Assembly (NCBI RefSeq): GCF_004364325.1
Contig: NZ_SOCP01000004.1
Coordinates: 620,001-684,000 of the forward strand
Length of the DNA: 64,000 nucleotides
Reading direction: 5' to 3'
Source: Actinophytocola oryzae
GTDB lineage: Bacteria; Actinomycetota; Actinomycetes; Mycobacteriales; Pseudonocardiaceae
Shown: piece by piece, positions 35,192 through 43,750 of the stretch
How positions within the stretch are numbered: the stretch's first letter is position 1
Layout: the number at the start of each line of letters is the position of its first letter
Program-made: the position numbers and the translations under genes
The notes under the pieces: model-generated
Database searches by the model: none
What the model was told of the DNA's origin: nothing
Seen by the model: only the letters and a program-made list of their open reading frames with translations

Positions 35192-36141
35192 CGGGCTCGT
35201 ACCTCCGGTCTCGGGCGGGCCTTCGCCTTCTCGTAGGCGCCGCGCAGCAGGTCGGCCACCTTGGCCGGTTCTTCCTTCAGTTGGGACGGGGTCGTGTGCA
35301 CCACCAGCACACCGCTGGCCGTCAGGCGTGCCGCCCTGGTGAGGGCCGCCGTCGCGTCGGTGGGGGACAGGTCGAAGGCGTACGAGTCGACCTCCCACGC
35401 CAGGGCCACGTCCTCCCACCAGGCGTCCGCCGTCGCCACGTGGGTGCCGTTGGGCGACACGATCGGGACTCGCCACTTCGGGGTCGGTAGGCCCGCCTGC
35501 TGCACCAGGCGCTTGGCCCAGCCCTGAGCCATCGAGCGGACCTTGTCGTCGATTTCGGCCAGCTTCCTGCGTGGCAGGGTCAGGCCCGCGCCGCCCACCC
35601 GGTCCAGCTCGTCGCGCAGGGTCGCAGGCGTCACCTTTCCCTTGTAGATGGTCTCCGCCAGGACGTCCTCGACGAGGTCGCCGCGTTGGGTCCTGCGGAC
35701 CGTGTCCACTGTGGCCCTGGGCAGCGGGGCCACCGGGAAGCCCTTGATGTGCAGTGGTTCCGGAAGCTGGCGGGTCCGGTCGAAGAAGGCACCGTCCACC
35801 AGCCCGGGTTGTCGGCAGCGCGCGGGGATCAGGATGTGGATCCCCGACTCGAGGCGGCAGCCGCTCATGCCGTGCAGCTTCAGGGCGTCCACACCGGTCA
35901 GCACCGCTCCCTCGCCCGCCACCTTCAGCGCGGCGTGGATGCGTTGTGTCCTGTTGGGTGGCACGTCCGTCAGCAGCACCAGGTTCGGTTCGATGCGTTG
36001 CCACGGGCCGCCGGGCCGGCAGCGTTCGTAGATCGCATGTGTGGAGATGCCCAGAGCGTGCAACTCCCGGACCGGTGCGACGAGATGGTCGAACACGGAC
36101 GGGATCGCGTCGATGTTGAGCAATGCGCGGTCGTTCGTCAT
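35140..36141 (-). CDS. Hypothetical protein with AbiEi/DUF559-like features
   Basis: The 333-residue protein starts MTNDRALLNIDAIPSVFDHL. An N-terminal helix-turn-helix-like region (LHALGISTHAIYERCR) is followed by RTQRIHAALKVAGEGAVLTG, and the C-terminal third reads HVATADAWWEDVALAWEVDS, which resembles the Vsr/DUF559 nuclease-like fold with acidic residues. Similar architectures occur in AbiEi-type antitoxin proteins and in orphan actinobacterial proteins. No partner toxin gene is adjacent, so a toxin-antitoxin role is not supported. The tail is Lys/Arg/Pro-rich. Confidence 0.65.
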   Translation of the reverse strand: MTNDRALLNIDAIPSVFDHLVAPVRELHALGISTHAIYERCRPGGPWQRIEPNLVLLTDVPPNRTQRIHAALKVAGEGAVLTGVDALKLHGMSGCRLESGIHILIPARCRQPGLVDGAFFDRTRQLPEPLHIKGFPVAPLPRATVDTVRRTQRGDLVEDVLAETIYKGKVTPATLRDELDRVGGAGLTLPRRKLAEIDDKVRSMAQGWAKRLVQQAGLPTPKWRVPIVSPNGTHVATADAWWEDVALAWEVDSYAFDLSPTDATAALTRAARLTASGVLVVHTTPSQLKEEPAKVADLLRGAYEKAKARPRPEVRARCQKKPKPRPTPPRQPA

Positions 36142-36313
36142 GCCGCAAGCAAACCCCGCCCGAGCATTCGTTGCGCGCATTGAAGATCAACATGTGGACA
36201 ACTGGAGCGGCTGTGGATAACCCCCGGTCAGCGGCATCGTGAAAGGCAGGAGAAATCGGGGTGTGCGGGTAGCATCCGCCGCCTCTTCGTCCGTTTCTGG
36301 AAGGATGGGTCCA

Positions 36314-36964
36314 GTGAGTCGAGAACACCCGAGTCCGGTGCTTCGTTTCGTGCGTCGCTCGGTGCTCGGTGTGTTCCTGGTCGGCGCGCTGGTCGTCGGC
36401 GGCACCGGGTTCCGGGTGTGGGCGGTCGCGCGTGACGACGACCGGACCACCGCCGACGTCGTGCTCGTGCTCGGCGCCGCCCAGTACGACGGCACGCCGT
36501 CGCAGGTGCTCGAGGCCCGGCTTCGGCACGCCATGAACCTCTTCGACGAGGGCGTGGCGCCCTACATCGTCACGACCGGCGGCAACCGTCCTGGTGACAC
36601 GTACACCGAGGCGAGCGCGGGCGACCGCTGGCTCACCGAGCACGGCGTGCCCGAGAACCGGGTCATCCCGGTCGAGGAGGGCAACGACACGCTCGGCAGC
36701 CTCAGGGCCGCCGCCGACCGCATCCACGGTCGCGGCTGGCAGACCGCGGTCATCGTGAGCGACCCGTGGCACTCGCTGCGGGCCAGGACCATGGCCTCGG
36801 ACCTCGGCCTCGACGCGTGGACCTCGCCGACCCACAGCGGACCGATCGTCCAGACCCGCCAGACCCAGGTCCGCTACATCCTGTACGAGACGGCCGCGCT
36901 GCTCTACTACCACGCGACCAGGGCACCGGCCGACGAAGCCGGCGATGTCGGTGCCGACAAGTAG
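36314..36964 (+). CDS. DUF218/SanA-like membrane-anchored protein
   Basis: The 216-residue protein has one N-terminal membrane anchor (RSVLGVFLVGALVVGGTGFR) and a DUF218 (YdcF/SanA) domain: ADVVLVLGAAQYDGTPSQVL, IVTTGGNRPGDTYTEA, IVSDPWHSLRARTMA. E. coli SanA affects envelope permeability to vancomycin; the biochemical activity is unclear. GTG 36314 is seven bases after GGAAGG, whereas ATG 36305 directly abuts it. It precedes dgt by 10 bases. Confidence 0.85.
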   Translation: MSREHPSPVLRFVRRSVLGVFLVGALVVGGTGFRVWAVARDDDRTTADVVLVLGAAQYDGTPSQVLEARLRHAMNLFDEGVAPYIVTTGGNRPGDTYTEASAGDRWLTEHGVPENRVIPVEEGNDTLGSLRAAADRIHGRGWQTAVIVSDPWHSLRARTMASDLGLDAWTSPTHSGPIVQTRQTQVRYILYETAALLYYHATRAPADEAGDVGADK

Positions 36965-36974
36965 CCTCCCGGGC

Positions 36975-38246
36975 ATGATCTCCGGATACGGCGACCACGA
37001 CACGGCGCGTCTGGTCGCCGAGCAGGACAAGAGCGCCCTGCTGTCCGACGCGTGGCCGTCGCGGCGCAGTGCCTTCGCGCGTGACCGCGCCAGGGTGCTG
37101 CACTCGGCCGCGCTTCGCCGTCTCGCCGGGAAGACACAGGTCGTCGGGCCCGGCGAGGGCTCCGAGGTCAGCGGTGTGCCCCGCACCAGGCTCACCCACT
37201 CGCTCGAGGTGGCGCAGATCGGCGGCAACATCGCCGAGGAGCTGGGCTGCGACCCGGACGTCGTCGACACCGCGGGCCTCGCCCACGACATCGGCCACCC
37301 GCCCTTCGGCCACAACGGCGAGCGCGCCCTCGCCGAGGCCGCCAGGGCCTGCGGCGGTTTCGAGGGCAACGCGCAGACCCTGCGAATCCTCACCCGCCTC
37401 GAACCCAAGATCGACGACCACGGCCTCAACCTCACCCGCGCCTCGCTCGACGCCACCACCAAGTACCCCTGGGCGCGAAGGGCGGGCACCGACAAGTTCG
37501 GCGCCTACGAGGACGACCTGCACGTGTTCGACTGGCTCCGCGAGGGCGCGCCGCCGGATGCCCGCTGTCTGGAGGCACAGATCATGGACTGGGCGGACGA
37601 CCTCGCCTACTCCGTCCACGACGTCGAGGACGGTGTTCGCGCAGGGCGAATCTCCATGTCCGGTCTCGCCGACCCGGTCGAGCGGGCGGCGCTGGCCGAG
37701 CTCGCGGCCAAGTACTTCAGCTCGGAGCCCGTGTCCGCGCTGGAGGACGCGGCAACCGACCTGATGCGATTACCCGTCGTCGCCGAGGTGACCGGGGCCG
37801 GGTACGACGGCTCCCTCGGCGCCCAGGTCGCGCTGAAGCGGCTGACCAGCGAACTGGTCGGCAGGTTCGTGTCGGCGGCCGTGACCGGGACCCGCCGCGA
37901 GTACGGCGACGGCCAGCTGACCAGGTACGCGGCCGATCTCGTCGTCCCGCCCCGGGTGGCCGCCGAGGTCGCGTGGCTGAAGGCGGTCGCCCTGCGGTAC
38001 GTGATGAAGGACCCGAGCCGTCTCGCGCTCCAGGCCAGGCAGCGCGAGCTGATCGCCGAGCTGGTGGCGGTGCTGGCCGAGTGGGCGCCCGACGCCCTGG
38101 AGCCCGCGTTCGTCCCCGCGTGGAAGCGGGCGGGGACCGACGCGGAACGGTTGCGGGTGGTGATCGACCAGGTGGCGTCCCTGACCGACGCCCAGGCGGT
38201 CAGGTGGTACCGCGCGCTCGTCGGGCGGCGGACAGCGGAGGAGTGA
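36975..38246 (+). CDS. dgt: dGTP triphosphohydrolase
   Basis: The 423-residue protein has an HD domain: RLTHSLEVAQIGG (first His), GLAHDIGHPPFGHNGE (HD pair) and MDWADDLAYSVHDVEDGV (last Asp). This is the dGTPase family, which hydrolyses dNTPs to nucleoside and triphosphate and so controls dNTP pools. ATG 36975 matches the usual start. In mycobacteria dgt is next to dnaG; here a serpin and an ECF41 module separate them. Confidence 0.95.
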   Translation: MISGYGDHDTARLVAEQDKSALLSDAWPSRRSAFARDRARVLHSAALRRLAGKTQVVGPGEGSEVSGVPRTRLTHSLEVAQIGGNIAEELGCDPDVVDTAGLAHDIGHPPFGHNGERALAEAARACGGFEGNAQTLRILTRLEPKIDDHGLNLTRASLDATTKYPWARRAGTDKFGAYEDDLHVFDWLREGAPPDARCLEAQIMDWADDLAYSVHDVEDGVRAGRISMSGLADPVERAALAELAAKYFSSEPVSALEDAATDLMRLPVVAEVTGAGYDGSLGAQVALKRLTSELVGRFVSAAVTGTRREYGDGQLTRYAADLVVPPRVAAEVAWLKAVALRYVMKDPSRLALQARQRELIAELVAVLAEWAPDALEPAFVPAWKRAGTDAERLRVVIDQVASLTDAQAVRWYRALVGRRTAEE

Positions 38247-38288
38247 GGTGGCACACTCGGGAAGGAGCCCGGGAGGAAGTGACGCGGC

Positions 38289-38534
38289 ATGACTGACGAA
38301 ACGAACCGGCCGCCAGGTGGTAGGGGGCGGCGCGGTGTGTTCCGCGGCCCCAAGCGCGAAGAGGTGCCCGCGGGACCGGGGACCGACCCGAGGGACGACG
38401 ACGACGGCGATGCCGGTTCTGCCGGCGTGCGCGAGCCCAGGCACCCCAGGCCGCCGGGGCCCCAGGCGGACGCGGGTGAGATGCCCGTGCCTGAGCAGCA
38501 GTTCGCGGTGACGTTGCCGGATCCGCGTCGGTGA
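38289..38534 (+). CDS. Small disordered protein upstream of the serpin
   Basis: An 81-residue, low-complexity protein (MTDETNRPPGGRGRRGVFRG...) rich in Gly, Pro, Arg and Asp with a DDDDGD run and no hydrophobic core. GGGAGGAAG lies about 10 bases upstream, and its TGA overlaps the GTG of the serpin gene (GTGA), suggesting translational coupling. It has no recognisable domain and may act only as a leader or as a partner of the serpin. Confidence 0.6.
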   Translation: MTDETNRPPGGRGRRGVFRGPKREEVPAGPGTDPRDDDDGDAGSAGVREPRHPRPPGPQADAGEMPVPEQQFAVTLPDPRR

Positions 38535-39634
38535 CGCAGCTCGCGTTCACCCTCAACCTGCACCGGGTCACGGCCCCAAGACTCGACGCCAACGCCTGCT
38601 GGTCGCCGTTCTCGGTCGCGAGTGCCCTGGGCCTGCTCGCCCAGGGTGCGCGCGGGTTGACCCGCGACGAGCTGGCCGTACTGCTCCTCGGGGAGAAGAC
38701 CGGCGACATCGGCGATCTCGGCGCGTTGCTCAAGCGTGCCGGTGTCCTGGCGCCGCACAACGACGGCGACGAGGCGCCGGTCATCGCCGTGGCCAACACG
38801 CTGTGGACCGACGAGTCGATCGAGATCCTGGCCCCGTACGTCGAGGAGCTGGGCCGGTGGTCGAGCGGCACGGTCAGGGGCGCGCCCTTCCGGACCGACC
38901 CGGGACAGACGCGTGAGCTGATCAACCTGGATGTCGAGAAGACGACCAGGGGCCTGATCCCGTCGCTCCTGCCGGACGGCGCGATCTCGGCCGAGATGGT
39001 GGCCGCGCTGGTCAACGCGCTGTACCTGAAGTGCGCGTGGCGCTACCGGTTCCTCGACGGGGGCACCGAGCCCGCACCGTTCCACACCCCGACCGGGGTC
39101 AGGGACGTGCCGACGATGTCACTGTCCGAGCAGCTCGACTACGCGGCCACTGACGGCTGGCAGGTCGTCCGGCTGCCCGCGACCGGTGGCGTCGAGGCGG
39201 TCGTGCTGCTGCCCGACGGCGACCTCACGAGCGCGGAGCCCGGCCTGGACGCGGACCTGCTGGCCCGCCTGCTCGACGCACCACGCAACCGGCGAGTGCG
39301 GTTGTGGCTGCCCAGGGTGGACGTGCGCACGAAGGTCGACCTGACGCGGCCGCTGGCCCAGCTCGGCGTCACCACGGCGTTCACCGACGCGGCAGACCTG
39401 AGCGGCGTCACGTCCGAGCGGCTCGCCGTGCAGGCGGTACTGCACGAGTCGGTGCTCAAGCTCGACGAGCAGGGCCTCGAGGGCGCTGCGGCCACCGCGG
39501 TCATGATGCGCATGGTGTCCATGCCGATCGGCGAGCCAACCGAGGTGCGGGTGGACCGTCCGTTCCTGCTCGTGGTGCGGCACAAGGAAACCGGGGTCGT
39601 GTACTTCCTCGCGCGGGTGGTGGACCCCACCTAG
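38531..39634 (+). CDS. Serpin family protease inhibitor
   Basis: The 367-residue protein shows the serpin pattern from NACWSPFSVASALGLLAQGA through ANTLWTD, INLDVEKTTRGLI, VNALYLKCAWRYRF and VLHESVLKLDEQGLEGAAATA to the C-terminal signature VRVDRPFLLVVRHKETGVVY. The hinge of the reactive loop (residues about 312-322, GLEGAAATA) has the small residues needed for loop insertion, so it looks inhibitory. The scissile bond probably lies in the AVMMRMVSMP segment, suggesting an elastase- or chymotrypsin-like target. There is no signal peptide, so it would act inside the cell. The closest neighbour is a small disordered protein. Confidence 0.93.
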   Translation: MTQLAFTLNLHRVTAPRLDANACWSPFSVASALGLLAQGARGLTRDELAVLLLGEKTGDIGDLGALLKRAGVLAPHNDGDEAPVIAVANTLWTDESIEILAPYVEELGRWSSGTVRGAPFRTDPGQTRELINLDVEKTTRGLIPSLLPDGAISAEMVAALVNALYLKCAWRYRFLDGGTEPAPFHTPTGVRDVPTMSLSEQLDYAATDGWQVVRLPATGGVEAVVLLPDGDLTSAEPGLDADLLARLLDAPRNRRVRLWLPRVDVRTKVDLTRPLAQLGVTTAFTDAADLSGVTSERLAVQAVLHESVLKLDEQGLEGAAATAVMMRMVSMPIGEPTEVRVDRPFLLVVRHKETGVVYFLARVVDPT

Positions 39635-39638
39635 CGGT

Positions 39639-39665
39639 TGTCACGTCGGACAGGTCCTCCTCGTC
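39639..39665 (+). promoter_or_regulatory. ECF41-type promoter of the CMD gene
   Basis: TGTCAC (39639-39644) and CGTC (39662-39665) are 17 bases apart, the published pattern for ECF41 sigma factors (TGTCACA-like -35, CGTC -10). The cognate sigma gene is convergent and adjacent. Transcription would start near 39671-39674. Confidence 0.75.
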
Positions 39666-39690
39666 CCCACCGTGAAACGAGGAGGACCTG
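39651..39690 (+). promoter_or_regulatory. 14-base hairpin covering the CMD ribosome binding site
   Basis: CAGGTCCTCCTCGT (39651-39664) pairs perfectly with ACGAGGAGGACCTG (39677-39690), which contains the GAGGAGG Shine-Dalgarno and ends at the base before ATG 39691. The 5' arm overlaps the -10 element, so it would be absent from transcripts started at the ECF41 promoter and present only in read-through RNA from the serpin gene. Confidence 0.7.
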
Positions 39691-40278
39691 ATGCCCAGAA
39701 TCCCTGGTGTGGCGACGAAGGACGCCGGCCCGCTGATCCGCGCCTGCTACTGGTTCGCCAGGCGGCGCTTCGGTGTGGTGCCGGAACCGTTCACCGTGCT
39801 CGCCCGCCACCGCAAGCTGTTCATGGCCGCCGCACGGCACGAGCTGGCCGCCGAGAAGGCCAACGAGGCAGTGCCCAAGCCCATCCTCGAACTCGCCGTG
39901 TTCCGCGTCGCACAACGGCTCGGCTGCTCGTGGTGCGTGGACTTCGGGACCATGCTGCAGAAACACGCAGGCCTGGACATCGAGCGGCTCAGGCACATCG
40001 ACGACTACCGCACCTCGCCGACCTACACCGACCAGGAGCGGCTCGCGGTCGCCTACGCCGACGCGATGACCACCACCCCGGTGAGCGTCACCGACGAGCA
40101 GGTGGCGCGGCTGCGCGAGGAGTTCGGCGACGAGGGCGTGCTGGAGCTGACCTACCAGATCGGCCTGGAGAACATGCGCGCCAGGATGTACAGCTCGCTC
40201 GACATCCGTGACCAGGGCTTCGGCTCCGGCGACGCCTGCAGGCTGCCGGAGGCGGAGATCACCGGTCGAGGTGCATGA
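39691..40278 (+). CDS. Carboxymuconolactone decarboxylase (AhpD-like) family protein
   Basis: The 195-residue protein has the AhpD/CMD helical fold with the redox pair LGCSWCVDFG (CxxC about residues 89-92). It is more likely a peroxidase or disulfide-handling protein than a true decarboxylase. CMD proteins are one of the three standard partner families of ECF41 sigma factors, and the sigma gene is convergent with a 20-base overlap. The promoter matches ECF41, so this is probably the main target of that sigma factor. Confidence 0.9.
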   Translation: MPRIPGVATKDAGPLIRACYWFARRRFGVVPEPFTVLARHRKLFMAAARHELAAEKANEAVPKPILELAVFRVAQRLGCSWCVDFGTMLQKHAGLDIERLRHIDDYRTSPTYTDQERLAVAYADAMTTTPVSVTDEQVARLREEFGDEGVLELTYQIGLENMRARMYSSLDIRDQGFGSGDACRLPEAEITGRGA

Positions 40279-41185
40279 GCTTGTCCGGGTTGCACATGTC
40301 GTAGATCCGCCAGATCCGCCCGTCACGCAGCTCGAACATCGTGACTCGCCGGTCGACCTCCCGCAGGCCGTCCTCGGCCTCCACGTGCGGGATCGCGAGG
40401 CCCAGCTCGCCGTTGACCAGCGCGGGCACGCCGTGGGCGATGCGGTGCACGCCGTACTGCTCGATGAGGCCCAGGATGAACCGGGAGACCTTGTCGGCGC
40501 CGACCATGCGGTGGCGGGAGGTGCGGGCCTTGCCGTCGCTGTCGCCGACGAGCACGACCTCGGGGTGCAGCAACGCGACGACGCCCTTCAGGTCACCCGT
40601 GGTGATCGCCGTCAGCAGCTTCTCCAACATGGCGCTCTGCTCGGCGAGGTCGGCGAGGGTCGGGGGGTCCGCGTCGGCCACCGCGCGCCTGCCGCGTGAC
40701 GCGTGCTGGCGTGCGGCCGCCTCGGACACGCCGAGGATGCCCGCGATCTCCGCGAACGGCACCGAGAACGCGTCGTGCAGCACGAACGCGACGCGCTGCT
40801 CGGGGGTGAGGTTGTCCAGGACCACCATGGCCGCCATGCGGACCTGCTCGTCCCGCACGACTGTCTCGAGCGGGTCGTCGCTCGGCGGTGTGCCGAACGG
40901 GGTGACGATCGGCTCGGGCAGCCATGGCCCGACGTAGCGCTCGCGCCGCTCGACGGCGGAGCGCAGCCGGTCGAGGCAGATGCGGCCGACGACCGTGGTG
41001 AGCCAGCCACGCAGGTCCCTGATCTGTGCCCGCTTCTCCTCGTCCAGACCGGAAAGGCGCAGCCACGCCTCCTGCACCGCGTCCTCGGCGTCGGTGACCG
41101 CGCTGGTCAGGCGGTATGCGACTCCGATCAGGTGCGTGCGGTGCGTTGAGAACTCCTTGGCGAGGACCTCGTCGCTGGCGGTCAC
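40259..41185 (-). CDS. ECF41 sigma factor with SnoaL-like C terminus (SigJ type)
   Basis: The 308-residue sigma factor has region 2 (YRLTSAVTDAEDAVQEAWLR), region 4 (LTPEQRVAFVLHDAFSVPFA, GVSEAAARQHASRGRRAV) and a C-terminal SnoaL-like domain (about residues 180-308). The ECF41 hallmarks WLPEP (linker) and NPDKL (C terminus) are both present, with DSDGKARTS close to the third. In this group the fused domain replaces an anti-sigma factor and can both activate and inhibit. GTG 41185. It faces the CMD gene, whose promoter it should recognise. Confidence 0.94.
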   Translation of the reverse strand: MTASDEVLAKEFSTHRTHLIGVAYRLTSAVTDAEDAVQEAWLRLSGLDEEKRAQIRDLRGWLTTVVGRICLDRLRSAVERRERYVGPWLPEPIVTPFGTPPSDDPLETVVRDEQVRMAAMVVLDNLTPEQRVAFVLHDAFSVPFAEIAGILGVSEAAARQHASRGRRAVADADPPTLADLAEQSAMLEKLLTAITTGDLKGVVALLHPEVVLVGDSDGKARTSRHRMVGADKVSRFILGLIEQYGVHRIAHGVPALVNGELGLAIPHVEAEDGLREVDRRVTMFELRDGRIWRIYDMCNPDKLMHLDR

Positions 41186-41229
41186 ACCCCCGATCCTACT
41201 GTCGGTGCGGACGCCTAGACTCGGACAGC

Positions 41230-43128
41230 GTGGCAGGACGGATCCGGGAAAGCGACATCGCGCAGGTCCGCGACCGCAATCGGATCGACGACATCGTGGG
41301 CGAGTACGTGTCGTTGCGCCGTGCCGGTGGCGGTGCGCTGAAGGGCCTGTGCCCGTTCCACGACGAGAAGACCCCGTCGTTCAACGTGCGTGCGACCCAC
41401 GGCACCTTCCACTGCTTCGGTTGCGGCGAGGGCGGCGACGTCATCGCGTTCCTCATGAAGATCGACCACCTGAGCTTCGTCGAGGCGGTCGAGCGGCTGG
41501 CCGAGCGCAGTGGCATACAGCTGACCTACGAGGGCGGCGCGCCGACCAGGCAGAAGGACAAGGGCACCAGGACCCGCCTGCTCGACGCGCACAAGGCCGC
41601 CGCGGAGTTCTACGCCGACCAGCTGACGACCCCCGAGGCGCTCACGGCCCGTGAGTTCCTGGCCGAGCGCGGGTTCGACCAGGCCGCCGCGCTCCAGTTC
41701 GGCTGCGGCTACGCCCCCGCGGGCTGGGACAAGCTCACCAAGCACCTGCTGGGGCGTGGGTTCGAGCTGCAGGAGCTGATCAAGGGCGGGCTGTCCCGCG
41801 AGGGCAGGCAGGGGCCGATCGACCGGTTCCACAGAAGGCTCCTGTGGCCGATCAGGGATCTCGGCAGCGATGTCGTCGGGTTCGGCGCGCGGCGGCTGTA
41901 CGACGACGACCAGATCCAGGCCAAGTACCTGAACACCAGCGAGAGCCCGATCTACAAGAAGTCGCAGGTGCTGTTCGGGCTCGACCTCGCCAAGCGGGAG
42001 ATCGCCCGTCGCCACCAGGTCGTGGTGGTCGAGGGCTACACGGACGTCATGGCGATGCACGCGTCCGGTGTGCCGACCGCGGTCGCGTCCTGCGGCACGG
42101 CGTTCGGCACCGAGCACATCACCGTGCTGCGCCGCCTGCTGATGGACGACGACGCGTTCCGCGGCGAGGTGATCTTCACCTTCGACGGTGACGAGGCCGG
42201 GCAGAAGGCCGCGCTCAAGGCGTTCGACGAGGACCAGAAGTTCGCCGCGCAGACGTTCATCGCCGTCGCGCCGGACGGCCAGGACCCGTGTGAGCTGCGC
42301 CAGTCCAAGGGCGAGCCCGCGGTCCGCGACCTCATCGCTCGTCGCCGCCCGCTGTTCGAGTTCGCTATCAAGACCGAGCTGGGCGGCCACAACCTCGACA
42401 ACGCGGAGGGCCGCGTCGAGGCACTGCGGCGGACCATCCCGATGGTGGCGCGGATCAAGGACTCCTCGCTGCGGGACGAGTACGCGCGTCAGCTCGCCGG
42501 GTGGATCGGCTGGGACGACACCCTGACCGTCGTGCGCCGGGTGCGTGAGTCGGCGGGCGGCAAGCCCGCTCCGGCGGCCAGGGCCAGGCAGCTCGACCCG
42601 AACCAGGGGGCGCTGGCGGTCGATGTCGACGGCCCGGCCCGGCCGAACCCGCGTGACCCGCAGCTGCACGTCCAGCGCGAGGTGATCAAGCTCGCGCTGC
42701 AGGAGCCCGCGTTCGCCGGGCCGATGTACGACTCGCTGCCGCAGGAGGTCTTCTCCCACCCGGCCTACGCCGAGCTGCACCGGGCAGTACTGCAGGCGGG
42801 TGGCACGTCCAGTGGACTCGCCGGCGCGGACCTCGTCGACGCGGTGGCCAAGTGCTGTGTGTCGGGCACGGTCAGGTCGCTGGTCACGGAGCTGGCCGTC
42901 GAGGCCATCCCGGCCAGGCAGAACGCGCTCGACCGGTATGCCGCGGGGATGCTGGCAGCGCTGCAGCGTCAGCTGCTCGCCGGTCAGATCGCGGACATCA
43001 AGTCGAGGCTCCAGCGCCTGTCGCCGATCGAGGAACCGGACGAGGCACGTGCGCTGTGGGGTGACCTGGTCGCGCTGGAGCAGTACTACAAGGCGCTCGG
43101 CGAGCAGGCCGCCGGGGGGTTCTCGTGA
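41230..43128 (+). CDS. dnaG: DNA primase DnaG
   Basis: The 632-residue enzyme has the CHC2 zinc ribbon (CPFHDEKTPSFNV and FHCFGCGEGGDVIAF), the RNA polymerase domain (ARRHQVVVVEGYTDVMA; IFTFDGDEAGQKAA with the metal-binding acids of the TOPRIM fold) and a C-terminal helicase-interaction domain. It makes RNA primers at the replication fork. GTG 41230 gives VAGRIRESDIAQVRDRNRID, the family N terminus. A small conserved gene follows. Confidence 0.97.
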   Translation: MAGRIRESDIAQVRDRNRIDDIVGEYVSLRRAGGGALKGLCPFHDEKTPSFNVRATHGTFHCFGCGEGGDVIAFLMKIDHLSFVEAVERLAERSGIQLTYEGGAPTRQKDKGTRTRLLDAHKAAAEFYADQLTTPEALTAREFLAERGFDQAAALQFGCGYAPAGWDKLTKHLLGRGFELQELIKGGLSREGRQGPIDRFHRRLLWPIRDLGSDVVGFGARRLYDDDQIQAKYLNTSESPIYKKSQVLFGLDLAKREIARRHQVVVVEGYTDVMAMHASGVPTAVASCGTAFGTEHITVLRRLLMDDDAFRGEVIFTFDGDEAGQKAALKAFDEDQKFAAQTFIAVAPDGQDPCELRQSKGEPAVRDLIARRRPLFEFAIKTELGGHNLDNAEGRVEALRRTIPMVARIKDSSLRDEYARQLAGWIGWDDTLTVVRRVRESAGGKPAPAARARQLDPNQGALAVDVDGPARPNPRDPQLHVQREVIKLALQEPAFAGPMYDSLPQEVFSHPAYAELHRAVLQAGGTSSGLAGADLVDAVAKCCVSGTVRSLVTELAVEAIPARQNALDRYAAGMLAALQRQLLAGQIADIKSRLQRLSPIEEPDEARALWGDLVALEQYYKALGEQAAGGFS

Positions 43129-43213
43129 GCGGAGCTTGCGGAGCGAACCACCAGGCACCGAACGACCGGCGGCCGCCCGCTCGGAGCCCGCGAGGAGAAG
43201 GCGAGGCGCCGTC

Positions 43214-43747
43214 GTGAGTGTGTTTCGCAAGCTTGTCGAGAAGATCGCGGGCGACGGCGCACCACCCGGTTTTACCGGGACGCTCGACGCCGACGAGAGT
43301 GTCGTCGTCGCGGCCGAGTGCCGGACCGGGGGGTACCTCGTCGCCACGTCGCTGGGGCTGTGGGTGCCGAGCGACGACGGGCCGCGGCGCATCGGCTGGC
43401 ACCTGGTCAGCAAGGCGACCTGGCGCGGCGGCGAGCTGGTCGTGACCGAGGCCGAAGAGATCGGCGAGGCCGGCGGCGCGGTACTGATCTCCGACCGGCG
43501 GCCACAGCGGTATGGCCTGGACAGCCCGGGCAAGCTCCCGCACACCGTGCAACAGCGGGTGACCGGTTCCATCAGGTCGCGCCACCACAGGGACCTGCCC
43601 GGAGGCGGGGCGTGGTTCGTGCAGCGCAAGGTGCCGGGGCGGGACGGGATCGTGCTGCAGGTGCGGGCCGACCCGGGCACCGACCAGGACTCCGTCCGCA
43701 CGCTGGCCGCGGAGGTGGCCGCGAAGATCCGCGAGGCGCTAAAGTAA
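43214..43747 (+). CDS. Conserved hypothetical protein after dnaG
   Basis: The 177-residue protein starts VSVFRKLVEKIAGDGAPPGF and is mostly beta strands (ESVVVAAECRTGGYLVATSL, GLWVPSDDGPRRIGWHLVSK) with a C-terminal helix. The strand pattern is like a PH-type or bacterial PH-like fold, but this is a guess. It has no membrane segment or catalytic motif. GTG 43214 follows GAGGAGAAGG at a distance; start uncertain. Its placement after dnaG is seen in related actinobacteria. Confidence 0.75.
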   Translation: MSVFRKLVEKIAGDGAPPGFTGTLDADESVVVAAECRTGGYLVATSLGLWVPSDDGPRRIGWHLVSKATWRGGELVVTEAEEIGEAGGAVLISDRRPQRYGLDSPGKLPHTVQQRVTGSIRSRHHRDLPGGGAWFVQRKVPGRDGIVLQVRADPGTDQDSVRTLAAEVAAKIREALK

Positions 43748-43750
43748 GCA

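Noticed and set aside
35009..37495. Very long minus-strand frame running through the DUF218 and dgt genes
   Set aside because: Only its last 60 codons have a plausible start and ribosome binding site; the rest is antisense to real genes.
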